A DNA stretch of 64,000 bases from Planococcus versutus (GCF_001186155.3 NZ_CP016540.2:124001-188000); one strand, 5' to 3'; counted from the stretch's first letter, positions 13,220-24,638 are shown. Translations and numbers: made by a program. The notes: generated from the sequence alone by a model not told the origin.

Positions 13220-13252
13220 TACTGCTTAGGCAGGCTGAAAGGAGTGACCTCA

Positions 13253-13615
13253 GTGATTACGAAACTCGATAAAAACGCATCTCGTAAAAAACGTCATGCA
13301 CGCGTACGTTCTAAAATTACGGGTACAGCACAACGTCCGCGTTTGAACGTATTCCGTTCTAATAAATACATCTACGCTCAATTGATCGACGACATGAATG
13401 GCGTTACACTTGCAAGTGCATCATCTATGGAGAAAGATTTTTCTGTAGAATCTACTAGCAACGTGGAAGCTGCAACTAAAGTCGGCGAAACAATCGCAAA
13501 ACGCGCTACTGAAAATGGCTTAAAATCGGTTGTTTTCGACCGCGGTGGTTATTTATATCATGGACGTGTAAAAGCATTAGCAGAAGCTGCACGTGAAAAT
13601 GGTTTACAATTTTAA
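13253..13615 (+). CDS. rplR: 50S ribosomal protein L18
   Basis: 120 aa starting at the GTG at 13253, eight bases after AAAGGAG. A GTG at 13244 is part of the ribosome site itself and is rejected; the chosen start gives the standard family length. L18 binds 5S rRNA with L5. Confidence 0.95.
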   Translation: MITKLDKNASRKKRHARVRSKITGTAQRPRLNVFRSNKYIYAQLIDDMNGVTLASASSMEKDFSVESTSNVEAATKVGETIAKRATENGLKSVVFDRGGYLYHGRVKALAEAARENGLQF

Positions 13616-13635
13616 AAGAAGGAGGGACACATTTC

Positions 13636-14136
13636 ATGCGTCGTATTGATCCAAACAAACTTGAACTTGAAGAACGCGTAGTTACGATTAACCGCGTAGC
13701 GAAAGTTGTAAAAGGTGGACGTCGTTTCCGTTTCTCCGCATTAGTTGTTGTAGGCGACAAAAATGGTAATGTTGGTTTTGGTACTGGTAAAGCACAAGAA
13801 GTACCAGATGCTATCCGCAAAGCTATTGAAGATGCGAAGAAGAACCTAATTGAAGTACCAATGGTTAAGGGTACAACTCCACACTTAGTAATCGGTCGTT
13901 TTGGTGCAGGCCAAATTCTTATCAAACCTGCTTCTCCAGGTACTGGTGTAATTGCCGGCGGACCTGTTCGTGCGGTACTTGAATTAGCTGGAGTACAAGA
14001 TATTTTATCTAAATCTCTAGGTTCAAGCACACCAATCAACATGGTGCGTGCAACTATTAACGGTTTAACTCAATTGAAAAGTGCTGAAGAAGTTGCAAAA
14101 CTTCGTGGCAAATCAATAGAAGAACTGTTAGGATAG
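13636..14136 (+). CDS. rpsE: 30S ribosomal protein S5
   Basis: 166 aa with the double-stranded RNA-binding fold at the N-terminus ([19 protein letters not shown]) and [12 protein letters not shown]. Start behind AAGGAGGG. Sites of spectinomycin resistance near residues 20-30 look wild type. Confidence 0.97.
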   Translation: MRRIDPNKLELEERVVTINRVAKVVKGGRRFRFSALVVVGDKNGNVGFGTGKAQEVPDAIRKAIEDAKKNLIEVPMVKGTTPHLVIGRFGAGQILIKPASPGTGVIAGGPVRAVLELAGVQDILSKSLGSSTPINMVRATINGLTQLKSAEEVAKLRGKSIEELLG

Positions 14137-14149
14137 GAGGGAAAATCAC

Positions 14150-14332
14150 ATGGCAACTAAATTGGAAATTACCCTCACAAAATCAGTGATCGGTTCTAAA
14201 CCGACACAACGTAAAACTGTTCAGTCATTAGGATTGCGCAAAATGCATCAAACTGTTGAGCACCAAGATAATGCAGCCGTTCGCGGAATGCTCGTTAAAG
14301 TCGCTCACTTAGTAACGATTAAAGAAGTTTAA
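14150..14332 (+). CDS. rpmD: 50S ribosomal protein L30
   Basis: 60 aa, short bacterial L30 ([19 protein letters not shown]). Starts 14 bases after rpsE behind AGGAGGG. Confidence 0.96.
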   Translation: MATKLEITLTKSVIGSKPTQRKTVQSLGLRKMHQTVEHQDNAAVRGMLVKVAHLVTIKEV

Positions 14333-14365
14333 TTACGGATTTCTATAGAAGGAGGTGCCAACCAA

Positions 14366-14806
14366 ATGAAACTTCATGAATTAAAACCGGCAGAAGGTTC
14401 ACGCAGCTCGCGAAAGCGTATCGGACGCGGTATCGGTTCAGGTACTGGTAAAACAGCAGGTAAAGGTCACAAAGGCCAAAACGCACGTTCAGGCGGCGGT
14501 GTTCGTCCTGGATTTGAGGGTGGTCAAAACCCATTATTCCGTCGTTTACCAAAACGTGGATTTACCAACATTAACCGTAAAGACTATGCAGTGGTAAACA
14601 TTGATGTGTTAAATCGTTTCGACGAAGGCACAGAAGTAACACCTGCATTGTTGATTGAAACAGGTGTTGTGAGCAACGAACGTTCTGGAATTAAAATTCT
14701 CGGCAATGGTAGCTTAGAAAAGAAATTGACAGTAAAAGCTCATAAATTCTCTGGATCAGCTAAAAAAGCGATTGAAGCTGCTGGCGGACAAACCGAGGTG
14801 GTTTAA
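14366..14806 (+). CDS. rplO: 50S ribosomal protein L15
   Basis: 146 aa with the glycine/arginine-rich N-terminus ([19 protein letters not shown]). Its stop codon overlaps the secY start by one base (TAATG), coupling ribosomal protein and translocon synthesis. Confidence 0.97.
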   Translation: MKLHELKPAEGSRSSRKRIGRGIGSGTGKTAGKGHKGQNARSGGGVRPGFEGGQNPLFRRLPKRGFTNINRKDYAVVNIDVLNRFDEGTEVTPALLIETGVVSNERSGIKILGNGSLEKKLTVKAHKFSGSAKKAIEAAGGQTEVV

Positions 14807-16101
14807 TGTTTCAGACAATCTCTAATTTTATGCGCGTGACTGATATTCGAAATAAAATATTCTTTACATTGCTGATGCTCATCATTTTCCGTATTGGAAC
14901 TTTTGTTCCAGTACCGAATGTTGACGCTTCGGTTTTGCAAGCTACTGACCAGATGGGTCTGGTTGGATTCTTAAATACTTTCGGTGGAGGTGCCCTTGCT
15001 AACTTTTCGATTTTAGCGATGGGAATTATGCCTTACATTACAGCGTCAATCATCGTGCAATTATTGCAGATGGACGTTGTACCGAAATTTGCAGAGTGGG
15101 CGAAACAAGGCGAAGTCGGAAGACGGAAGCTTGCTCAATTCACTCGCTACTTCACAATCGTTCTTGCCTTTATTCAAGCAATCGGTATGTCTTATGGATT
15201 TAACCAAATGTACGGCGGTTCTTTAATCCAGAATGACACGATTTCAACTTATGTTGTCATCGCTATTGTCTTGACTGCTGGTACGGCGTTTCTACTGTGG
15301 CTTGGTGAGCAGATTACGGCAAAAGGTGTGGGGAACGGTATTTCGATTATCATCTTCGCAGGGATTGTCGCTGCAGTGCCAGGCGCTGTAAATCAACTAT
15401 ATGCACAGCAGATTCAAGGAGCTGGAGATCAGCTTCCAATCAATCTTGCCATTATGGCATTGCTTGCATTAGCTGTTGTTGCTATTACCGTATTGGTTAT
15501 TTATGTTCAACAAGCGTTGCGTAAAATACCAATTCAGTATGCGAAGCGAGTTGCTGGCCGCGGCCAAACAACGAGCGGGCAACAAACGCATTTACCTTTG
15601 AAAGTGAACGCGGCCGGAGTTATCCCGGTAATCTTTGCAGTAGCGTTCATTATAACGCCACAAACCATTGCTTCTTTCTTTGGAGCCAACGCGTTTACAG
15701 AAGCGATACAGAATACGTTTGACTATACTCGTCCTGTCGGCATGATTATTTATGTCGCTTTGATCATAGCGTTTACGTACTTCTACGCATTTATTCAGGT
15801 TAATCCTGAGAACGTGTCGGATAATTTGAAAAAGCAAGGTGCATATATTCCGGGAATCCGTCCGGGTAAAAATACACAGGATTATTTAACAAGTGTGTTA
15901 TATCGATTGACATTCGTTGGTTCTATTTTCCTTGCAGTGATTGCTATTATGCCAATTTTCTTTATCAATATTGCTAATTTACCGCAATCGGCTCAAATTG
16001 GTGGTACTAGTCTTTTAATTGTTGTAGGTGTAGCACTAGAGACGATGAAACAATTGGAATCTCAACTTGTTAAACGTCATTATAAAGGCTTTATGAAATA
16101 A
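14806..16101 (+). CDS. secY: Preprotein translocase subunit SecY
   Basis: 431 aa with ten hydrophobic segments, the central channel of the Sec translocon. AILAMGIMPYITASIIVQLL covers the TM2/plug region and the C-terminal cytoplasmic loop holds IRPGKNTQDYL. Translationally coupled to rplO. Complete. Confidence 0.97.
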   Translation: MFQTISNFMRVTDIRNKIFFTLLMLIIFRIGTFVPVPNVDASVLQATDQMGLVGFLNTFGGGALANFSILAMGIMPYITASIIVQLLQMDVVPKFAEWAKQGEVGRRKLAQFTRYFTIVLAFIQAIGMSYGFNQMYGGSLIQNDTISTYVVIAIVLTAGTAFLLWLGEQITAKGVGNGISIIIFAGIVAAVPGAVNQLYAQQIQGAGDQLPINLAIMALLALAVVAITVLVIYVQQALRKIPIQYAKRVAGRGQTTSGQQTHLPLKVNAAGVIPVIFAVAFIITPQTIASFFGANAFTEAIQNTFDYTRPVGMIIYVALIIAFTYFYAFIQVNPENVSDNLKKQGAYIPGIRPGKNTQDYLTSVLYRLTFVGSIFLAVIAIMPIFFINIANLPQSAQIGGTSLLIVVGVALETMKQLESQLVKRHYKGFMK

Positions 16102-16150
16102 TCAGTGGGATGCAAAGGGACGTGAAAACGTCTCTTATCCAATTGTTTGA

Positions 16151-16816
<666 letters not shown>

Positions 16817-17214
16817 TCCCCGGCGCCGGGCGCAGTTAGTTGCCTCCATGTGGCTTTAAGGAGCACCGGAGATATGAATTTTCGAGAGCTGCAAAAGCAA
16901 ACAAGGCTCAGTATATGAAGGTTGATACAAATGCACTTTAGTGCAATTACGCATCAAAGCTAGTATAATGAGTTGCGTGGAAGCATCTGTGTAACGGGTT
17001 TGGAACTCATCCAAGGCAGTCCGGGCAGTCGAGGATACATGAGACAGACTGGCTTTGCTGGATTAACGCCGACCCGCTAATCTGCGGAGCTCGGATAATG
17101 TCTTTCGAATGTCACTCATGCATTTTTCGTGAATGAATGTACTACTACTATTCAATCAGCAAATACTGTTTGAAGATGAGATCCTGATTTGTATACAGAA
17201 GGGAGACTGGGTCG
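16817..17214 (+). other. 398-bp gap between adk and infA; no gene found
   Basis: The map and KOW-domain genes expected here in Bacillus are missing, and no reading frame of useful size fills the space. Visible elements: a perfect 12-bp palindrome CCCGGCGCCGGG just after adk, a TGCACTTTAGTGCA mini-hairpin near 16933, and a TATAAT at 16964-16969 with a weak upstream box. A further TATAAT-like GATAAT lies near 17094. One of these probably provides a promoter for infA onward. Confidence 0.6.
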
Positions 17215-17433
17215 ATGGCGAAAGACGATGTAATTGAAATCGAAGGAACTGTCGTTGAGACTTTGCCTAACGCGATGTTTAAAGTAGAATTGGAAAACGG
17301 TCACACGATTCTCGCGCACGTATCTGGCAAGATTCGTATGCATTTTATCCGCATTCTGCCAGGAGATAAAGTGACAGTAGAACTTTCTCCTTATGATTTA
17401 ACACGCGGTCGTATCACATACCGTTTTAAATAA
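17215..17433 (+). CDS. infA: Translation initiation factor IF-1
   Basis: 72 aa S1/OB-fold protein ([20 protein letters not shown]), exact family length. It binds the 30S A site during initiation. First gene of the alpha-type cluster, with rpmJ 37 bp downstream. Confidence 0.97.
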   Translation: MAKDDVIEIEGTVVETLPNAMFKVELENGHTILAHVSGKIRMHFIRILPGDKVTVELSPYDLTRGRITYRFK

Positions 17434-17470
17434 TCTTTTGCACTCCGGACTACTAAGGAGGTTGGGTTAG

Positions 17471-17584
<114 letters not shown>

Positions 17585-17607
17585 TATGAAGGAGGTGCAT
17601 CGCACAC

Positions 17608-17973
17608 ATGGCACGTATTGCTGGTGTTGACATTCCGCGCGACAAACGCGTTGTTATTTCATTAACATATATTTTCGGTGTTGGTAAAACAACTGCACAG
17701 AAAGTTCTTTCTGCTGCTAGTATCTCTGAAGATACACGAGTTCGTGATCTTACAGAAGACGAGTTGAACAATATCCGTGAGCAATTAGATCAATACAAAA
17801 TCGAAGGTGACCTTCGCCGTGAAGTTTCAATGAACATCAAACGCTTGATGGAAATTGCTAGCTTCCGAGGAATTCGCCATCGTCGTGGACTACCTGTTCG
17901 CGGTCAAAATACGAAGAACAATGCGCGTACGCGTAAAGGTCCTCGTAAAACTGTAGCTAACAAGAAAAAATAA
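17608..17973 (+). CDS. rpsM: 30S ribosomal protein S13
   Basis: 121 aa, [19 protein letters not shown], with a basic C-terminal tail reaching the P-site tRNA. Start behind AAGGAGGTG. Confidence 0.97.
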   Translation: MARIAGVDIPRDKRVVISLTYIFGVGKTTAQKVLSAASISEDTRVRDLTEDELNNIREQLDQYKIEGDLRREVSMNIKRLMEIASFRGIRHRRGLPVRGQNTKNNARTRKGPRKTVANKKK

Positions 17974-17980
17974 TCAGTAA

Positions 17981-18388
<408 letters not shown>

Positions 18389-18519
18389 TCGTTAATCTGA
18401 ATAGGATTTTTGAACATCACGACTTACTGGATGGGTTTATGAATCGTAGCGAAAGTCTGTGACTATCGAATTCTTGATGACACGAAAAAAAACCGACGTT
18501 TTGAAGGAGGGTAAACTGA

Positions 18520-19464
18520 ATGCTCGAAATTGAAAAACCAAAGATTGAAACGGTCGAGATCGACAGCAATTCCAAATTTGGTAAATTTGTTGTAGAACCT
18601 CTTGAACGTGGATATGGAACTACTTTAGGAAACTCCTTACGTCGAATCTTACTTTCATCTTTACCTGGCGCAGCTGTTACTTCTATTCAAATTGATGGCG
18701 TCCTGCACGAATTCTCCACTGTTGAAGGTGTAGAAGAAGATGTAGCAACGATTATTTTGAATATCAAAAGGCTCGCTTTGAAAATTTACTCTGACGAAGA
18801 AAAAGTCATTGAAATTGATATTAAAGGTGACGGAACGGTTACGGCTGCAGATATCACGCACGACAGTGACGTGGAAATTCTGAATCCGGATCTATATATT
18901 GCAACAATCGCTAAAAATGGTCACTTACGCATGCGTATGTATGCAAACAGAGGCCGTGGATATGCTCGTGCAGATCAGAACAAACGTGAAGATCTTCCAA
19001 TTGGCGTTATCCCGGTTGATTCTATTTATACTCCAGTTTCACGTGTTAACTTCCAAGTAGAAAATACTCGTGTGGGTCAACTGGCTCATTTCGATAAATT
19101 AACTCTTGATGTTTGGACAGATGGCAGCATTGGTCCAAAAGAGGCAATTGCACTTGGAGCAAAGATTTTTACTGAGCATTTAAATATCTTCGTAGGATTA
19201 ACAGATGAGGCACAAACAGCTGAAATCATGGTTGAAAAAGAAGAAGACCAAAAAGAAAAAGTATTAGAGATGACTATCGAAGAACTTGATCTTTCAGTTC
19301 GATCTTACAACTGCTTAAAACGTGCGGGTATCAACACGGTACACGAACTGGCAAGCAAGTCAGAAGACGACATGATGAAAGTGCGTAACCTCGGACGCAA
19401 ATCACTTGAAGAAGTTAAAGTGAAGTTGGAAGATTTAGGCCTGGGCCTTCGTAAAGAAGACTGA
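18520..19464 (+). CDS. rpoA: RNA polymerase alpha subunit
   Basis: 314 aa. The N-terminal assembly domain ([19 protein letters not shown]) and the C-terminal DNA-binding helix-hairpin-helix domain ([26 protein letters not shown]) are both intact. Start behind GAAGGAGGG. Confidence 0.98.
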   Translation: MLEIEKPKIETVEIDSNSKFGKFVVEPLERGYGTTLGNSLRRILLSSLPGAAVTSIQIDGVLHEFSTVEGVEEDVATIILNIKRLALKIYSDEEKVIEIDIKGDGTVTAADITHDSDVEILNPDLYIATIAKNGHLRMRMYANRGRGYARADQNKREDLPIGVIPVDSIYTPVSRVNFQVENTRVGQLAHFDKLTLDVWTDGSIGPKEAIALGAKIFTEHLNIFVGLTDEAQTAEIMVEKEEDQKEKVLEMTIEELDLSVRSYNCLKRAGINTVHELASKSEDDMMKVRNLGRKSLEEVKVKLEDLGLGLRKED

Positions 19465-19510
19465 GTGTTAGAATCGGATCCGAACTATTCAACAAAGGAG
19501 GGAAACTTCA

Positions 19511-19885
19511 ATGAGAAAGCTTCAACGTACAAGTTCTCAACGTAAAGCACTATTACGTGACCTTACAACAGACTTAATCGTACATGAACGCATTCAAACG
19601 ACTGAAGCTCGTGCGAAAGAAGTGCGTTCGACTGTAGAAAAAATGATTACGCTTGGCAAACGTGGAGATATTCACGCTCGCCGTAAAGCAGCAGAATGGA
19701 TGCGCCGTGAGTTGGTAACAACTGCAGACGCTGAAGGCAACGAAACAACAACGTATGCATTGCAGAAATTGTTTGATGATGTTGCACCACGCTACGCTGA
19801 ACGTCAAGGCGGTTACACGCGCATTATGAAAATGGGGCCTCGTCGCGGAGATGGCGCACCTATCGTTATTATCGAATTGGTTTAA
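19511..19885 (+). CDS. rplQ: 50S ribosomal protein L17
   Basis: 124 aa, beginning [18 protein letters not shown]. Last ribosomal gene of the supercluster. The stop codon lies inside the first arm of a perfect 13-bp inverted repeat (19881-19893 with 19898-19910). Confidence 0.97.
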   Translation: MRKLQRTSSQRKALLRDLTTDLIVHERIQTTEARAKEVRSTVEKMITLGKRGDIHARRKAAEWMRRELVTTADAEGNETTTYALQKLFDDVAPRYAERQGGYTRIMKMGPRRGDGAPIVIIELV

Positions 19886-19998
19886 TTTGAATCAATGGAT
19901 TCAAATTAAAGCCTCCGGCAGATGTCACGGATTTTGAAAGGAATTAATTGCGCTAGCGCAATTCAAAATCCGGACGCAATTATGCCGAGGCATAATTG
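19881..19998. repeat. Foldback element after rplQ
   Basis: Three perfect inverted repeats in a row: 19881-19893/19898-19910; an outer 11-bp arm 19928-19938/19962-19972 enclosing the 18-bp palindrome 19946-19963; and 19977-19986/19989-19998. The segment from GCCTCCGGC (19911-19919) to GCCGAGGC (19984-19991) ends in near-inverted repeats, like a small mobile palindromic (MITE or REP type) element. No T run follows, so it is not a simple terminator. Confidence 0.6.
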
Positions 19999-20006
19999 AT
20001 TTACTT

Positions 20007-20033
20007 GAAGGGGGTCAATAGCCCTCTTCTTTT
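20007..20033 (+). terminator. Probable terminator of the ribosomal supercluster
   Basis: Stem GAAGGGGG (20007-20014) with CCCTCTTC (20022-20029), one G-T pair, then TTTT. Confidence 0.6.
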
Positions 20034-20079
20034 AGCATTATGATTTATACGACAATATGAAAAGCTGAGTGTTATGATG

Positions 20080-20201
20080 AGCGAGCCGAAAGGCGGCGTC
20101 TCGTCTAGCTCTACGCACCTCATTCAACCCTGGCTTAAGCAACCGGGGAAGCCATAGAGACAGAAAAGCGCATTTCTCTGAATGAGGTGCGCGCTTTTTT
20201 T
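20080..20201 (+). ncRNA. Structured RNA candidate between rplQ and ecfA1
   Basis: A 13-bp closing stem (20114-20126 with 20179-20191) encloses two smaller hairpins (TGGCTT/AAGCCA at 20131-20154 and GAGA/TCTC at 20157-20178). A CCGAAAGG hairpin lies upstream and a seven-T run follows at 20195. A branched fold ending in a U tract looks like a small RNA, a 3' UTR element or a leader. A conserved 'L17 downstream element' is known from Firmicutes at this position; whether this matches it was not tested. Confidence 0.4.
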
Positions 20202-20283
20202 ATTTAGTTACCATTTTACAAATGTGCATGAAAGCCAGTAGAGTAGAGATGAGTAAAGCAAGTGTTAGAGGAGGTCAGCTTAG

Positions 20284-21132
20284 ATGAATTCGATTATTTT
20301 GTCATTTGAAAATGTGACATTTACATATATGCAAGAAGACGAGTCGGTAAAACCGGCTGTCAAGGATTTGTCATTTTCTGTTCAAGATGGAGAGTGGATT
20401 GCTTTGGTAGGTCATAATGGTTCTGGAAAATCAACAATTGCTAAATTGATGAACGGCTTGTTGTTTCCACAAACGGGCAGTGTGTTTGCTATGGGGAAAT
20501 TGATGGGCGAAGAAAATCTGTGGGACATTCGTTCACAAATGGGCATGGTGTTTCAAAATCCAGATAACCAATTTGTCGGAGCGACAGTTCAAGATGATGT
20601 AGCCTTTGCGTTAGAAAACAACGGTGTGCCACACGAAGAAATGGTCTTGCGTGTGAAGGAAGCTTTGCACCAAGTAAAAATGGATGATTACTTTGACCAA
20701 GAACCCCATCATTTATCCGGCGGTCAAAAACAACGTGTTGCTATCGCAGGTGCTCTCGCATTGCGTCCTCGTTTACTAATTCTAGATGAAGCAACTTCTA
20801 TGCTCGATCCTCAAGGTCGAATGGAGGTCATTGAGACCATTCGTCAACTGCGCGAAGCAACAGGACTAACCGTGATCTCGATTACACACGATTTAGAAGA
20901 AGCTGCCTTAGCTGATCGCATTTTAGTTATGAACGCGGGTGAAAAGAAATTAGAAGGAAAGCCAGAAACGGTTTTTCTATCTAGCAACAAATTAACGAGT
21001 TTAGGCTTAGATTTGCCGTTTTCAATGCGCATGACGCATTTGTTGCGCGAAGCGGGTGTACCGTTACAAGGAGAACATATGACAGAAGATGAATTGGTGG
21101 ATGAATTATGGACATTTTACTCCAACAAGTAG
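20284..21132 (+). CDS. ecfA1: ECF transporter ATP-binding protein EcfA1
   Basis: 282 aa ABC ATPase. Walker A GHNGSGKST, signature LSGGQKQR, Walker B LLILDEATSMLD and the switch His in THDLEEA are all present. With EcfA2 and EcfT it forms the shared energy module for vitamin and metal uptake through separate S components. The order after rplQ is as in B. subtilis. It overlaps ecfA2 by 25 bases. Confidence 0.96.
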   Translation: MNSIILSFENVTFTYMQEDESVKPAVKDLSFSVQDGEWIALVGHNGSGKSTIAKLMNGLLFPQTGSVFAMGKLMGEENLWDIRSQMGMVFQNPDNQFVGATVQDDVAFALENNGVPHEEMVLRVKEALHQVKMDDYFDQEPHHLSGGQKQRVAIAGALALRPRLLILDEATSMLDPQGRMEVIETIRQLREATGLTVISITHDLEEAALADRILVMNAGEKKLEGKPETVFLSSNKLTSLGLDLPFSMRMTHLLREAGVPLQGEHMTEDELVDELWTFYSNK

Positions 21133-21980
21133 GATATAGTTACGCAAAAGATACACCGTTTGAAAAACGAGCATTGACGGATGTATCGCTGCATATTCCT
21201 GAAGGTTCATACACAGCAATCATCGGTCATACAGGATCTGGCAAATCAACCGTTCTTCAGCATTTAAATGCTCTCTTAAAGCCGACAGAAGGATCAGTGA
21301 CGATTGGTGACCGTAAAGTTGAAGCGGGTGTTAAAGCTAAGAATTTGCGTGATGTTCGTCGTCAAGTGGGCATTGTTTTTCAATTTCCGGAACAGCAATT
21401 GTTCGATGAAACGGTTTTGAAAGATATTATGTTCGGTCCTTTGAATTACGGTGTGCCAGAAGAAGAAGCAAGTCGCAGAGCGCATGAACTAGTTGAACAA
21501 CTGGGATTGCCTTTAGAAGTATTGACGAAATCCCCATTTGATTTATCAGGTGGTCAAATGCGCCGTGTCGCAATAGCAGGTGTATTGGCAATGGAACCGG
21601 ATGTTTTAGTGTTAGACGAACCCACTGCCGGATTAGACCCACGTGGCCGTCGTGAGATTATGGATTTGTTTCACCGCCTTCATGTCGAAAAAGGACTGAC
21701 GACGGTGCTAGTGACGCACAGTATGGAAGATGCCGCGCGTTACGCAGATAATGTGGCTATTATGCACAATGGCCGTTGTGTGGTTACTGGAGAACCTGTA
21801 GAAATTTTTTCGAACGAAGAACAGTTACGAGATTATCGTTTAGAACCGCCGCGAACCATTCGTCTTCAATGGAATTTTGAAGAAAAAACAGGTATTAAAC
21901 TTGATTCGGTTTCGTTGACAGAAGAAGTGTTGGCTACAAACATCGCGCGTGCTTTATCGGAAGGACGTGGTTCTGAATGA
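21108..21980 (+). CDS. ecfA2: ECF transporter ATP-binding protein EcfA2
   Basis: 290 aa. Walker A GHTGSGKST, signature LSGGQMRR, Walker B VLVLDEPTAGLD and switch THSMEDA are intact. It starts inside the 3' end of ecfA1 and overlaps ecfT by four bases (ATGA), so the three genes are translationally coupled. Confidence 0.96.
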   Translation: MDILLQQVGYSYAKDTPFEKRALTDVSLHIPEGSYTAIIGHTGSGKSTVLQHLNALLKPTEGSVTIGDRKVEAGVKAKNLRDVRRQVGIVFQFPEQQLFDETVLKDIMFGPLNYGVPEEEASRRAHELVEQLGLPLEVLTKSPFDLSGGQMRRVAIAGVLAMEPDVLVLDEPTAGLDPRGRREIMDLFHRLHVEKGLTTVLVTHSMEDAARYADNVAIMHNGRCVVTGEPVEIFSNEEQLRDYRLEPPRTIRLQWNFEEKTGIKLDSVSLTEEVLATNIARALSEGRGSE

Positions 21981-22774
21981 TGGAGAAAATGATTTTTGGA
22001 CGGTTTATTCCTGGAAATTCGTTGATTCATCGAATGGATCCGCGTGCAAAAATTTCTTTTGTTTTCGTATTCATTGCGATTGTGTTTATTGCAAATAGTG
22101 CAGTGACCTATGGCATTCTTTTAGGCTTTACGTTACTGGTCGTATTTTTATCTAAAATTCGACTTTATTTCTTAATAAATGGCTTGAAACCGGTCTTTAT
22201 TTTATTGATATTTACGTTTCTACTGCATATTTTCTTTACACGAGAAGGCGATATCTTATTGAACATTGGCTTTATCAAAATTTATGAAGAAGGCTTGCGT
22301 CAAGGAATATTCATCTCAGTGCGCTTTTTGGTTTTAGTATTTATCACAAGCATTTTAACTTTAACGACTTCTCCGATCTCTATCACAGATGGTATTGAAG
22401 TGTTGCTTGGACCGTTCAAAAAAGTTAAGTTGCCGGTTCATGAATTGGCGTTAATGATGTCGATTTCATTGCGCTTTATCCCGACTTTGATGGACGAAAC
22501 TGGAAAAATTATGAAAGCGCAAATGGCGAGAGGGTCAGACATTGGCTCAGGACCGTTTAAAGAGCGTATCAAAGCGGTAGTACCTTTATTGATTCCTTTG
22601 TTTGTTAGCGCGTTTAAACGTGCTGAAGACTTGGCTACGGCAATGGAAGTTCGTGGTTATCGCGGTGGCGAAGGCAGAACGCGTTATCGTCAATTAAATT
22701 GGCGGCTGTTAGACAGTTTGAGTTTACTGGTACTTGTAGGGCTTGCCGGAATACTTGTGTATTTCCGTGTATAA
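21977..22774 (+). CDS. ecfT: ECF transporter transmembrane protein EcfT
   Basis: 265 aa with about five membrane spans and the cytoplasmic coupling helices with the ARG motif (QMARGSDIGSGP and MEVRGYRGGEGRT). It links the two ATPases to vitamin-binding S components. The start overlaps the ecfA2 stop. Confidence 0.95.
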   Translation: MMEKMIFGRFIPGNSLIHRMDPRAKISFVFVFIAIVFIANSAVTYGILLGFTLLVVFLSKIRLYFLINGLKPVFILLIFTFLLHIFFTREGDILLNIGFIKIYEEGLRQGIFISVRFLVLVFITSILTLTTSPISITDGIEVLLGPFKKVKLPVHELALMMSISLRFIPTLMDETGKIMKAQMARGSDIGSGPFKERIKAVVPLLIPLFVSAFKRAEDLATAMEVRGYRGGEGRTRYRQLNWRLLDSLSLLVLVGLAGILVYFRV

Positions 22775-22785
22775 GGAGAATTAGA

Positions 22786-23529
22786 ATGAAACGATTAAAA
22801 GCGACTATTGCTTACGATGGTTCAGGATTTGTGGGTTATCAAATACAGCCGAACGCTCGTACAGTTCAACTTGAAATAATGAAAGTGCTTGAAACGATGC
22901 ATAAAGGAAGAGTGGTTCAAGTAGTAGCGAGTGGACGGACAGACGCTAAAGTTCACGCAACTGGACAAGTTATTCATTTTGATTCTGAATTTTCCATTCC
23001 GATCAGCGGTTGGTTAAAAGCATTAAATGTGTTATTGCCTGAAGATATCCGAGTTCACTCGATTGAAGAAGTAGATGCTTCCTTTCATGCACGTTATCAT
23101 ACGACAGGCAAGATTTATCGCTATAAATGGGATCGGAGCGGGATCATCAGTCCGTTCACTCGGAACTTTATGGTTCATGTTAAACCATCACTAGATGTGG
23201 AAGCGATGAGAGATGCGGCACAGGCATTAATTGGCACGCACGACTTTTCTAGCTTTTGTGCAGCCAATACGGCTGTCGTCGATAAAGTGCGTACTATTCG
23301 GAGATTAGACTTTGAAGAACATGGCAATGAGCTGCATATGGTAATTGAAGGAACCGGATTTTTATACAATATGGTTCGGATCATTGCCGGAACTTTAGCA
23401 GAGGTTGGACTGGGCAAAAGACAAGCCGACGAACTTGAGAAAATTGTGGCTGTGATCGATCGAGATGCTGCTGGCATTACAGCTCCAGCCCATGGTCTTT
23501 ACTTGGAAAGCGTGATGTACGGGAGCTGA
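22786..23529 (+). CDS. truA: tRNA pseudouridine(38-40) synthase TruA
   Basis: 247 aa from the ATG at 22786 behind AAGGAG, 11 bases after ecfT. The catalytic Asp is in [14 protein letters not shown]. An in-frame ATG at 22699 inside ecfT has no ribosome site and is rejected. It modifies the anticodon stem-loop of many tRNAs. Confidence 0.95.
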   Translation: MKRLKATIAYDGSGFVGYQIQPNARTVQLEIMKVLETMHKGRVVQVVASGRTDAKVHATGQVIHFDSEFSIPISGWLKALNVLLPEDIRVHSIEEVDASFHARYHTTGKIYRYKWDRSGIISPFTRNFMVHVKPSLDVEAMRDAAQALIGTHDFSSFCAANTAVVDKVRTIRRLDFEEHGNELHMVIEGTGFLYNMVRIIAGTLAEVGLGKRQADELEKIVAVIDRDAAGITAPAHGLYLESVMYGS

Positions 23530-23561
23530 AACAACTTTTCCTGGTGTTTTTAGAAAAACGC

Positions 23562-23588
23562 TTGACTTTTGTTGGTTTTCGTTATAAC
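23562..23588 (+). promoter_or_regulatory. Promoter of rplM-rpsI
   Basis: TTGACT (23562-23567) and a -10 region TATAACAT beginning at 23583. The best-matching -10 hexamer gives a spacer of 15 bp, or 17 bp if TAACAT is used. It lies just after truA. Confidence 0.6.
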
Positions 23589-23594
23589 ATGATG

Positions 23595-23712
23595 TATGGT
23601 ATTTTCATTACCCCCACGATATGCCCCGGAAGGTTATTTGTGTTAAGGGATAACGAAAAAACGGAACAGCGGAATACTGTAAATGAACTTAAAAAGAGAC
23701 GATTTATTAGGA
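23595..23712 (+). promoter_or_regulatory. L13-type ribosomal leader
   Basis: About 120 nt between the promoter and rplM. The block ACCCCCACGATATGCCCCGG followed by AAGGTTATTTGTGTTAAGGG has the look of the Firmicute L13 leader, thought to be bound by L13 for autoregulation. Recognised by eye only. Confidence 0.7.
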
Positions 23713-23723
23713 GGACAATATAC

Positions 23724-24161
23724 ATGCGTACAACATTCATGGCTAAAGGTCACGAAGTAGAGCGTAAATGGTTAGTTGTCGATGCAGAAGGGCAAACTCT
23801 TGGACGTTTAGCTTCTGAAGTCGCTTCAATCTTACGCGGGAAATACAAACCAACATTCACACCAAACGTTGACACTGGTGATCACGTAATCATCATCAAC
23901 GCTGAAAAGATTCACCTTACAGGTAACAAACTTGCAGACAAAATCTACTACCGCCACACTCAGTTTACAGGTGGTTTGAAGCAACGTACTGCACTTGAAA
24001 TGCGCACGAAATACCCAACAAAAATGCTTGAAATGGCTGTTAAAGGGATGCTTCCAAAAAACTCTTTAGGTCGTCAAACGTTCAAAAAGCTGCATGTCTA
24101 TGCTGGCCCAGAACATAACCACCAAGCTCAACAACCGGAAACTTACCAGCTTCGCGGGTAA
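23724..24161 (+). CDS. rplM: 50S ribosomal protein L13
   Basis: 145 aa from the ATG at 23724 ([20 protein letters not shown]) behind TAGGAGGA. The frame is open 180 bases further upstream, through the leader, but only this start gives the family length. Cotranscribed with rpsI. Confidence 0.96.
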   Translation: MRTTFMAKGHEVERKWLVVDAEGQTLGRLASEVASILRGKYKPTFTPNVDTGDHVIIINAEKIHLTGNKLADKIYYRHTQFTGGLKQRTALEMRTKYPTKMLEMAVKGMLPKNSLGRQTFKKLHVYAGPEHNHQAQQPETYQLRG

Positions 24162-24190
24162 TAATTAGTAAATAAGAGGAGGATACACCT

Positions 24191-24583
24191 TTGGCACAAG
24201 TTCAATATATTGGCACAGGTCGTCGTAAAAACTCAACAGCTCGCGTACGTTTAGTACCGGGTGACGGCACAATTACAATCAACAACCGTGACGTAGCAGA
24301 CTACGTTCCTTACGAAACATTACAACAAATCATCAAACAGCCACTCGTTGCTACGGAAACTCTAGGAAGCTATGATGTCCTAGTAAACGTAAACGGCGGT
24401 GGATTCACAGGACAAGCCGGAGCAATCCGTCACGGAATCGCACGTGCTCTACTTACTGTAGACCCTGCTTACCGTCCTGCGTTGAAATCTGCTGGGTTGT
24501 TAACACGTGACCCACGTATGAAAGAACGTAAAAAACCAGGTCTTAAATCAGCACGTCGTGCACCTCAGTTCTCAAAACGTTAA
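24191..24583 (+). CDS. rpsI: 30S ribosomal protein S9
   Basis: 130 aa with a TTG start at 24191 behind [26 protein letters not shown] and the C-terminal basic tail ending FSKR, which touches the P-site tRNA, are typical. Confidence 0.96.
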   Translation: MAQVQYIGTGRRKNSTARVRLVPGDGTITINNRDVADYVPYETLQQIIKQPLVATETLGSYDVLVNVNGGGFTGQAGAIRHGIARALLTVDPAYRPALKSAGLLTRDPRMKERKKPGLKSARRAPQFSKR

Positions 24584-24600
24584 TTTCGATTTTCGTTTAC

Positions 24601-24638
24601 AAAGCATTTCCCGAAGAAATTCGGGGAATGCTTTTTTT
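24601..24638 (+). terminator. Terminator after rpsI
   Basis: A 15-bp stem (24601-24615 with 24620-24634), loop GAAA, T run to 24638. Confidence 0.95.

Noticed and set aside
23544..23723. Extended rplM frame through the leader
   Set aside because: L13 is 145 aa from 23724; the upstream part coincides with the promoter and L13-type leader.
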